Assembly (NCBI RefSeq): GCF_000160035.2
Contig: NZ_KI535369.1
Location: 373,733 to 437,732 of the forward strand
Origin: Catonella morbi ATCC 51271
Lineage (GTDB): Bacteria; Bacillota; Clostridia; Lachnospirales; Lachnospiraceae
Reading direction: 5' to 3'
Length of the DNA stretch: 64,000 nt
The position numbers and the translations under genes are program-made. The notes beneath the pieces are model-generated. The model was not told where the DNA came from. It saw only the letters and a program-made list of their open reading frames with translations, and did no database searches. Shown in pieces: positions 57,515 to 64,000 of the stretch; position 1 is the first letter of the stretch, and each line of letters begins with the position of its first letter.

Positions 57515-58225
57515 TTATACATAAAAAGCCAAAGTACCATAAAGCACCATATAATGGCAGAAAGTTCCTATCATAATGAAAACGTGAAAGATTTCATGGG
57601 AACCGAAGTAAATATGTTTTTCGTTAAAAGCTTTTAACTTAAAAGCATAGATAACTGCACCTACGGTATAGGCAATGCCACCGAATAACAGCCATAAAAA
57701 AGCGGAGAGAGGTAAAATTCTGTACAAAGGTTTCATGGCGAAGACACAGAGCCAGCCCATCACTACATAAAGTGTGGAGGAAAGCCATTTAGGGCAATGT
57801 ACAAAAAAGATTTTTAATAAAATTCCTCCCAGAGCCAATGTCCATATACTTCCCAGCAAAAGATAACCTACCGGGCCTTTAAGTGCAGTAAGGCATACAG
57901 GTGTATATGTTCCCGCAATTAGCACAGATATCATAATATGGTCTATTTTACGGAAGATTAACGTTTTTTTAAGGTCTAAAACCACAGAGTGATACAAGGT
58001 ACTGGCTGCGTAGAGCAGACTGGCAGACAAAATAAAAACAAACATTGACAAAGCTGTGGCAGTACTTCCATGTTCCAGAGACCTTTGCAGAAGCGGACCG
58101 GCTCCAATCCATAAAAGAATCAAGCCAAAAAAATGTGTAAGGGCAGAGCCGGGTTCCCGTATCTGAATGGAGATAGTTCCCGGCAGTACACCGAATCTGG
58201 TTTTTTCTCTATTTTTTACCTTCAT
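57515..58225 (-). CDS. trhA: Hemolysin III / PAQR-family membrane protein
   Basis: 236 residues, seven membrane helices. PAQR motifs SxxYH (ASTLYHSV), DH in RKIDHIMI with GTYTP, and the C-terminal HEIFHVFIM. Possible zinc-dependent hydrolase or membrane-energetics protein (TrhA). AAGGAGG before the ATG, with an operator-like palindrome just upstream. Confidence 0.93.
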   Translation of the reverse strand: MKVKNREKTRFGVLPGTISIQIREPGSALTHFFGLILLWIGAGPLLQRSLEHGSTATALSMFVFILSASLLYAASTLYHSVVLDLKKTLIFRKIDHIMISVLIAGTYTPVCLTALKGPVGYLLLGSIWTLALGGILLKIFFVHCPKWLSSTLYVVMGWLCVFAMKPLYRILPLSAFLWLLFGGIAYTVGAVIYAFKLKAFNEKHIYFGSHEIFHVFIMIGTFCHYMVLYGTLAFYV

Positions 58226-58239
58226 AGTTTACCTCCTTA

Positions 58240-58260
58240 ATGTAGTTTTCAAAACTACAT
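58240..58260. promoter_or_regulatory. Operator-like palindrome before the hemolysin III gene
   Basis: Perfect palindrome with 10-bp arms ATGTAGTTTT/AAAACTACAT around one C. Two further ACTACA-type half-sites follow (ACTACATGATGTG; TACTACATCA to 58284). The ACTACA/TGTAGT words resemble BlaI/MecI sites and the one before the aldehyde dehydrogenase. Confidence 0.5.
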
Positions 58261-58464
58261 GATGTGTTATACAATACTACATCATTTTTAAGGAGATTTC
58301 AAGTTTAAAAGTGTGTAGGATGATTTTAATTTAGTCATAGACGTATAAATGGCTAGATTCAAACCGTTGACGATGAAATTAAACTTTAGTAAAATAGCAA
58401 GAACTGATATTTTTTAGAAAATTGCGAGAAGCTAAGCTGAAGCAAATATGTATTTAGTAAATAT

Positions 58465-58794
58465 GTGTGGAAAGAAGAGAATCAGATAATTGCAGGAAAA
58501 TTGAAAAATAAAATTGACAGCCTATGGGATATATTTGCTGCAGGTGGCTTGGTTAATCCTTTAGAGGTAATTGAACAGATTACTTATCTTATGTTTATTC
58601 AAGATTTAGATGAGTCGGATAATTTAAAGGCAAAAGAGAGTGAAATGCTTGGGTTGCCCTATCAGAGCATATTTTCAGATGAAATAAAAATCGGAGACCG
58701 AATTATTGCCGGTTCTCAGCTAAAATGGTCAGTATTCAATGATTTTTCTGCTGATGAGGTAATCTGTGATCCAGCTTGTGGGGTAAAGGCTTAA
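58465..58794 (+). pseudogene. hsdM: hsdM 5' fragment (type I DNA methyltransferase)
   Basis: The frame reads as the HsdM N-terminal domain (IIAGKLKNKIDSLWDIFAA, NPLEVIEQITYLMF, ending KWSVFNDF). About 90 residues are missing, then it jumps to EVICDPACG, the SAM-binding motif I, and stops 4 codons later. The rest of motif I resumes at 63245. GTG start without a clear ribosome site. Not functional. Confidence 0.85.
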
Positions 58795-58973
58795 CAGCAT
58801 CCCATTGAGTAATGTGCTGACTTGCATAATTTTGAGTGTTAGCTTCATAATAGGGTGAATCGAGATAAAGATAAAAAAATTGATAATATATTCAATACTT
58901 ATGCCTTTTCAACAGTAAGAAAGCAGGCGCGAGAATAGTGGAACCTGCAAAATAAACTAAGTGGGGTGTGATA

Positions 58974-60755
58974 ATGGAAGCAAAAATAAAAGATTTAAAA
59001 TTAAAATTAGAAAAAATTGATACTATAGACCTTTTGAGGATGATTAGTACTCGCTTTTTGGTATTTGGGCAGAATGGGGCGGATATTGCGAGACAAGCAG
59101 ATATATTTGCAAAGACAGAATTAATGTCTCCACAAAGACAGCTAATCTATCTTGCTGGATTACTTATGAGTACAGAGGATAAAAGCACTGGGAACAAACA
59201 TGATGAAAAATGGTTTGAGAGTATTGAGAGTGATATTCAAAATATAACATTTGATTATTTTAAGAATTTCTTTGAGGCGGGAATGCACGCTGAGAGTGAA
59301 CTGGCTCATCAAAGCATGGTTTCTATGAAAGCTTTTACGTCGTATTTTGACATGGGAATTTTAAGATATCCTGAACAGACGATAGAACTGATGAGAAAAT
59401 TGTATGGTGACTTTAATGGCGAATTACAGAAACTTACAGGGCTGGAATTAGAAGATTACATTTCTTTTTATCAACTAGTATATGATGAGGTTGAAAATTC
59501 AAAAAATGCTACTTCAAAAATATACGAAGAGATAGAGAATTTTTTGCAATCATTAAATCCTAATTCGCCGAATATCGAAGAAGAATATGCCAGAATGCTT
59601 GAATATGGGAGAGGAGAGGTAAGTCAGAAATTACAGAGTGCTGCAGATAACTTAAATTCTATTTCGATTGAAAGTGTTTGTGAAATATTTGGAGAAACGA
59701 AAGCACAGATTCTTGTTGATACATTTAGTTTACAACGAGAAGAAAGGGATTTTTCTTATTATAATGGTAATAATCCTTTTGAAGAAAAACCATTGTGCCG
59801 TATTGAGAAAAATGCATTACTATTTGTTGTACTTCCCAATTTTGTGCTTAACGCTATATTTGCTTATGTAACTGATATCTTGGAAAAGAATACGAATTCG
59901 TTTGCTGACAAATACAAAAAGAAAAAAGCAGAAGTAGTTGAAAAATTATTTTGTGAACTTTTTGAAAAAATATTTGGAGATAAAGCTAAGATACATCAAA
60001 GTGTATGTGAAGAACGAGGAACAAAAGAACATGATTTATTAGTTGAAATAGATGATTATATATTGATTGCAGAAGTGAAAGCTTCTAAGGTTAGAGAGCC
60101 TTTTTTTAATCCTGAAAAAAGCTTTAGGAGGATAAAAAATCATTTCGACTCGGATGCGGGTATAGGTGGTGCATATGAACAGGCGATTATCTTGAAAAAA
60201 CTAATTGAAAATCGTGGTGATATAGAACTTTTTGAAAATAAGAACAAAAAGTTTAAAATCATTGATACTCAAAAGAAAAAGATTTTGCCTTTAGTGTTAA
60301 CATTAAATCAATTTGGTGATATTGCTGTAAATACTAGTGAACTTTTGGTTAAAGAGGATAATCAACCGTTTCCTTGGGTTTGTAATTGGCATGATTTAGA
60401 TAACATATATGAAGTTTTAACTTATTTAAATAAGACACATAAAGATTTTTTGGACTATATAGTATGGCGAATCGATAATCATTCTAAAATGATGTCATCT
60501 GACGAACTAGATATTTTTGAGTCATTTTTGATGAACAATATACCGAGAAAGAAAGACACAATGTTATTTTTTGCACCGGATGGTCCTAGCCTTGTAGATA
60601 AGGTGTATTTTGAAAAACATGGAATTCCTTACAATTTTCCTACAAATACCCAAACGATTCATAAAAAAAAGAAAATTGGTAGAAATGATTCTTGTCCCTG
60701 CGGCAGTGGTAAAAAATATAAAAAGTGTTGCTTGGGAAAAGGGATTTATGATTAG
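58974..60755 (+). CDS. SEC-C motif protein with PD-(D/E)XK-like nuclease core
   Basis: 593 residues. Mostly helical N-terminal ~320 of unknown fold. A nuclease-like core at ~352-369: D354 (EHDLLVEI), E367 and K369 (AEVK). C-terminal SEC-C zinc motif C574-P-C576...C585-C586 ([13 protein letters not shown]). SEC-C domains accompany many nucleases and defence proteins. The ATG at 58974 has GTGGGG upstream. Part of the island in hsdM. The nuclease call rests on the short D...ExK motif and is tentative. Confidence 0.65.
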   Translation: MEAKIKDLKLKLEKIDTIDLLRMISTRFLVFGQNGADIARQADIFAKTELMSPQRQLIYLAGLLMSTEDKSTGNKHDEKWFESIESDIQNITFDYFKNFFEAGMHAESELAHQSMVSMKAFTSYFDMGILRYPEQTIELMRKLYGDFNGELQKLTGLELEDYISFYQLVYDEVENSKNATSKIYEEIENFLQSLNPNSPNIEEEYARMLEYGRGEVSQKLQSAADNLNSISIESVCEIFGETKAQILVDTFSLQREERDFSYYNGNNPFEEKPLCRIEKNALLFVVLPNFVLNAIFAYVTDILEKNTNSFADKYKKKKAEVVEKLFCELFEKIFGDKAKIHQSVCEERGTKEHDLLVEIDDYILIAEVKASKVREPFFNPEKSFRRIKNHFDSDAGIGGAYEQAIILKKLIENRGDIELFENKNKKFKIIDTQKKKILPLVLTLNQFGDIAVNTSELLVKEDNQPFPWVCNWHDLDNIYEVLTYLNKTHKDFLDYIVWRIDNHSKMMSSDELDIFESFLMNNIPRKKDTMLFFAPDGPSLVDKVYFEKHGIPYNFPTNTQTIHKKKKIGRNDSCPCGSGKKYKKCCLGKGIYD

Positions 60756-61009
60756 TTAATTGAATAATCATAAAAACGGCATAGTTACCTGTTATAGCCA
60801 ACTGCTATATTACCTCGGCTTTACCAACGAGCCATGTTGAGACGGTGGTATTGATGCCAAGGGTCAAAGGGTGATAGATACGAAAGCTCTTGATTTCAGG
60901 CGTTTTTCTGCTTTAGGCAGTTTCAAGAGGTAGAGTGGATAATCACGCTGCTGTAACTTATCTATGGTGGCTGGGATCAAATAGTGTGATAGTTGAGTTA
61001 CCGAGATAG
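60756..61009. other. Degraded intergenic DNA in the island
   Basis: 254 bases without a gene. One frame (60778-60933) reads GIVTCYSQLLYYLGF then, after a TGA, DGGIDAKGQRVID. It may be a relic; family unknown. Confidence 0.3.
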
Positions 61010-61780
61010 ATGTCATTAAGTGAAGTTATTTTCAGAGTGTTCAATATTGATCGTTATGATGACAGGGATGTGGTGATCACAAATCTGATTGAAAGCTATG
61101 ACCGTCTGATGGAATTTGGGAAGAAGCATCTGAATGATGTGTTTACACTGGATGGTGTCCAGAGGGTAAGTGCCAGAGATAAAATTCTGCGTGAAATCAT
61201 TTCAAACCTGCTCATACACCGTGATTTTTCTAGCGGGTATGTACCGAAACTCGTCATTGAGCGAGATAAGATCACAACAGAAAATGCGAATCTTGCGCAC
61301 GGGCACGGAAACCTGAATCTGAAAACATTCAGATCATTCGCAAAAAATCCGCCGATATCAAAAGTGTTCCGAGAAATCGGACTTGCTGACGAGCTTGGAA
61401 GCAGCATGTGAAACAGCAACAAATAGACGAAGATGTACTCCGGTGGAGAGCCTGTCTTTATAAAGGCGGATGTCTTTACGACTATTTTTTCTCTATCCGA
61501 AGCTGCAACAGCTACGATTTGGCCGACTATAGAAGTTGATTCAAGGGAACAAGATAAGGAGCAAGTAAAGGAGCAAGTCACGATACAAGATCTTATTCAA
61601 TTTTGTTCCATACCTCGTAGCAGGAAAGAAATGCAAGAATTTATGGGACTGGCCGGTAGGAGAAACTTTTCAGAAAAATATATTAAGCCTTTGCTTGAGG
61701 CAGGGAAGATTGAAATGACGATACCTGCTAAGCCGAACAGTAGGATGCAGAAATATAAAAAAATGAACATTGAAGACTGA
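61010..61780 (+). pseudogene. RecG-like / AlbA-domain ATP-binding protein relic
   Basis: One frame with two stops: TGA at 61409 and TAG at 61424, inside the conserved tract LADELGSSM-NSNK-TKMYSGGEP, where the family has Arg and Tyr. The 5' AlbA_2 part is missing. The rest has EIISNLLIHRDFSSG and TENANLAHGHGN, typical of the C-terminal half of these DNA-binding ATPases, and a winged-helix tail (SRKEMQEFMGLAGRRNF). Confidence 0.8.
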
Positions 61781-61979
61781 TAAGCGGACATTGAATTGAT
61801 AAAACTGAACGGGTAAGCGAACTTCTAAAGGGACATTAAGATTGAAAAACGAGCATTGAAATATAGTTAGTGAGTCAAAATAAATTGTTTATGTCTGATT
61901 ATGACAAATACTTACTTGGGCTGAAAAAAATAAAGAATATAGATGGACAATATTTTTTAATATGCGAAGGAGAATAAAA

Positions 61980-62768
61980 ATGGGAAAATACGATCCGCTG
62001 AATCAATTTCTGGTTTCTTCGGAGAAAGACTTCGTTCGACTTACTTTTTCAGAGATTGAAAATCTATTGGGGCAGACTTTGCCTCACAGTGCTTATACAT
62101 ATAAGGAATGGTGGGCAAACGGAGGACACTCACAAGCATATGCGTGGCTGGATGCAGGATATAAAGTTGAAGAGGTAAACCTCGGTGCAGACATAGCTGT
62201 CTTTTCAAAAAAGGGGAAGTCGGCAGCAAAGAAAGCTCTTTCCGCTGAAGTTTGCGGTGTGTTCGTTAATGATGGAAAGGTTTATGGAAAAGCCGTATCC
62301 GCCGAAAGCACAATGAATGTTTGCGGATACACCTTTACATTTATTCAGGATCTGATCCCTGATCGCAATAAGGATGGCAATGTGATAAAGTACAGACCAC
62401 AAGATGCGTATGAAAACAAAGGAAGCGTGGAATTACTACATTATGGAAAAGGTAATTTTTGTCGATTCCGCATTGAAGCGGATGGCGGCGCAGGTGTTTA
62501 TCTATGGGTTGTGGACGGTCAGATTATCTATATCGGAGAAACTGCCAATTTAAGACAACGTTTTAATGCCGGATATGGAAATATCTCACCTCGTAACTGC
62601 TATGTAGGTGGACAGAGTACAAACTGCAAGATGAATAAAGCTGTCCTTGGGCTCTTTGAAAGAGGTAAGATTGTCAGCCTCTATTTCTATCAGACAACAG
62701 ATTATAAACGAGTCGAGTCGGAATTATTGAACAAGATCTACACTCCATATAATGTAAAGGATAATTGA
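61980..62768 (+). CDS. DUF7662-like / GIY-YIG nuclease protein
   Basis: 262 residues. The N-terminal ~70 (KYDPLNQFLVSS...LPHSAYTYKEWWANGG) look like the small domain often fused to GIY-YIG nucleases. The C-terminal ~95 carry GVYLW (172-176), YIG (184-186), the catalytic-Arg region LRQRF, and a Cys/Asn-rich NCYVGG. A plausible restriction or defence nuclease. The ATG at 61980 has GAAGGAG upstream. Intact, unlike its neighbours. Confidence 0.75.
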   Translation: MGKYDPLNQFLVSSEKDFVRLTFSEIENLLGQTLPHSAYTYKEWWANGGHSQAYAWLDAGYKVEEVNLGADIAVFSKKGKSAAKKALSAEVCGVFVNDGKVYGKAVSAESTMNVCGYTFTFIQDLIPDRNKDGNVIKYRPQDAYENKGSVELLHYGKGNFCRFRIEADGGAGVYLWVVDGQIIYIGETANLRQRFNAGYGNISPRNCYVGGQSTNCKMNKAVLGLFERGKIVSLYFYQTTDYKRVESELLNKIYTPYNVKDN

Positions 62769-62961
62769 TACAAAAATGCCGGATTGAAATGACAACGGAA
62801 CAGATGTCATGAATTGAGTGTGCGAATTTGATGATCTTCTTGCCTGATCGGATGGAGTTTAGAGGCAGTACTCTTTTCTCGGTTTTCTCTCTACAAGTTC
62901 AGAAAAGCGGGACGGAGAAGATTGCATTATAGGGAGCAAAAAGGATTATAAGTTAAAAATA
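62769..62961. other. Intergenic DNA left of the IS30 relic
   Basis: About 190 bases; no gene, repeat or promoter was recognised. Confidence 0.4.
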
Positions 62962-63178
62962 AAGTGTACACTTAAAAGATAATAAAAAAGTATCGAGTTA
63001 TTGTCTGTGCTATAATTGGATTTGCTACAAAACAATAATAACGGAAGGTAACCGATGCAAACTAATTATAATAGAGAAAGAAAAAGGCAAACACTTAACC
63101 TTAGTAGAAAGGGATATCATCGAAGTTTGGCTAAAGCAAAAAAATGCACAGAAAGGGATCGCTGAGAGGGAATCCTAA
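62962..63178 (+). mobile_element. IS30-family relic (left end)
   Basis: The palindrome AAGTGTACACTT (62962) is a likely terminal-repeat part. A -10 TATAAT at 63011 and GGAAGG precede ATG 63055 (MQTNYNRE). After a one-base shift the frame reads HLTLVERDIIEVWLKQK then GIAER, the IS30 transposase N-terminus, and stops at 63176. The rest of the transposase is missing. Confidence 0.7.
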
Positions 63179-63244
63179 GAGGTAACAGAAATGTATCCAG
63201 ATAATTCCAAAGAAAATAGTGTCATTAGATTGACACGCGAGGAA

Positions 63245-64000
63245 ACATCAGGATTTTTGGTTGCAGCCGGAGAATATTTAAAAGAAAACAGGAAGGAAGA
63301 AATTTTCTATAACAGGCAGAAAAAAGAGCATTATATGAATCATATGTTTTATGGTTATGATATGGACAGAACCATGCTCCGTATCGATGCGATGAATATG
63401 ATGACACATGGAATTGATAATCCGTTTATTGAATATAGGGATAGTTTGTCAGACAGGAACTCTGATAAAGACAAATATTCGCTGGTGCTTGCCAATCCGC
63501 CATTTAAGGGAAGTCTTGATGCAGATTCGGTTTCGGGGGATTTGCTGAAAGTATGTAAAACAAAGAAAACAGAGCTTTTGTTTTTAACTTTATTTATCCG
63601 TATGCATAAGATAGGCGAGCGTTGTGCCTGTATTGTACCTGACGGAGTACTTTTTGGCTCATCTAAGGCACATAAGGATATAAGAAAAGAAATTGTGGAA
63701 AATCAAAGGTTGGTTGCTGTTATTTCTATGCCTTCCGGTGTGTTTAAGCTATATACAGGAGTTTCAACAGCTATTCTTATCTTTACCAAGACAGAACATG
63801 GTGGCACGGATAATCTATGGTTTTATGATATGACAGCAGATGGTTTCAGCTTGGATGATAAGCGTTCTCCTGTAGCAGATAATGATATTCCTGATATAAT
63901 TCAGAGATTTAAAAATTTAGATAAAGAGTCAGACAGAAAACGTACAGACAAGTCATTTATGGTTCCTAAGAAGGAAATTGTGGATTTGCAATTTAACAAA
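63245..64000 (+). pseudogene. hsdM: hsdM 3' part, running off the window
   Basis: Open to the window end (252 codons). Begins in motif I (TSGFLVAAGEYL) and has MFYGYDMDRTMLRIDAMN and the target-base motif IV NPPF (LANPPFKG), then VPDGVLFG. No stops. An in-frame ATG at 63191, after AGAGG, could restart translation, but the protein would lack the SAM-binding N-terminal part. Confidence 0.88.

Larger units (their letters stand above)
58783..63244. mobile_element. ~4.5 kb insertion inside hsdM motif I
   Basis: HsdM text breaks after DPACG (58782) and resumes with TSGFLVAAGEYL (63245). The inserted DNA holds a SEC-C/PD-(D/E)XK-like gene, a dead ATP-binding gene, a GIY-YIG gene and an IS30 relic at the right end. 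No integrase, clear terminal repeats or target duplication seen. Probably several nested events. Confidence 0.65.

Noticed and set aside
60778-60933. AbiEi or other antitoxin relic
   Set aside because: Short text with an internal stop; the resemblance was too weak to name.
61010-61780. Two separate genes (61010 and 61433)
   Set aside because: They are in the same frame and the stops fall inside one conserved tract, so one broken gene is the better reading.
58783-63244. Group II intron or other self-splicing element in hsdM
   Set aside because: No reverse transcriptase, no GTGYG start and no domain V-like hairpin; several unrelated genes inside instead.

Overview
The window is AT-rich Gram-positive DNA. 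AGGAGG-type ribosome sites, lipobox substrate-binding proteins, ATP-less carbohydrate ABC cassettes, CPBP proteases and a split transketolase all fit an anaerobic Clostridia member, most likely a Lachnospiraceae; the genus cannot be fixed from sequence alone. No rRNA, tRNA or CRISPR array was seen.

Layout. (1) 1-2391: two halves of a heterodimeric ABC exporter, the second with an altered Walker A. (2) 2984-13211: a GntR/FCD regulator divergent from a ten-gene operon (zinc dehydrogenase, TIM-barrel isomerase, split transketolase, cyclase-family hydrolase, ribose-type ABC importer, SDR) that looks like a complete but unassigned sugar or polyol pathway without a kinase. (3) 13365-16908: glycerate kinase, CdaR-type regulator and tartronate semialdehyde reductase. 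(4) 17531-19732: AAA-ATPase relic and an XRE/ImmA/PIN cassette. (5) 19737-24808: flavoprotein, HxlR relic, CPBP protease, and a TetR-controlled ABC exporter with matching operators. (6) 25150-28760: large surface subtilase with a frameshift. (7) 28962-33890: RES-domain protein, an unrecognised membrane protein, DUF2804 protein, aldehyde dehydrogenase with a BlaI-like operator. (8) 34046-39589: LacI regulator, sugar ABC importer and a GH172-type (DUF2961) enzyme. (9) 39747-57368: a glycosaminoglycan utilisation locus. (10) 57515-64000: hemolysin III, then a type I methyltransferase gene (hsdM) interrupted inside its SAM-binding motif by about 4.5 kb carrying a SEC-C/PD-(D/E)XK-like protein, a dead ATP-binding gene, a GIY-YIG protein and an IS30 relic.

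How the genes work together. In the glycosaminoglycan locus a secreted PL8 lyase makes unsaturated oligosaccharides, an SBP/two-permease importer (its ATPase must be encoded elsewhere) takes them in, and a cytoplasmic sulfatase, a heparinase II/III-type lyase and a GH88 hydrolase release the unsaturated uronate. KduI and KduD convert this to 2-keto-3-deoxygluconate, and the divergent KdgK and KDPG aldolase finish to pyruvate plus glyceraldehyde-3-phosphate. The local LacI regulator is frameshifted. A family of palindromic repeats sits directly before three otherwise unrelated genes, and the subtilase and PL8 lyase share a similar C-terminal architecture, which suggests common surface retention. 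Several indels lie in or beside short homopolymer runs, so some disruptions could be sequencing errors or phase variation.
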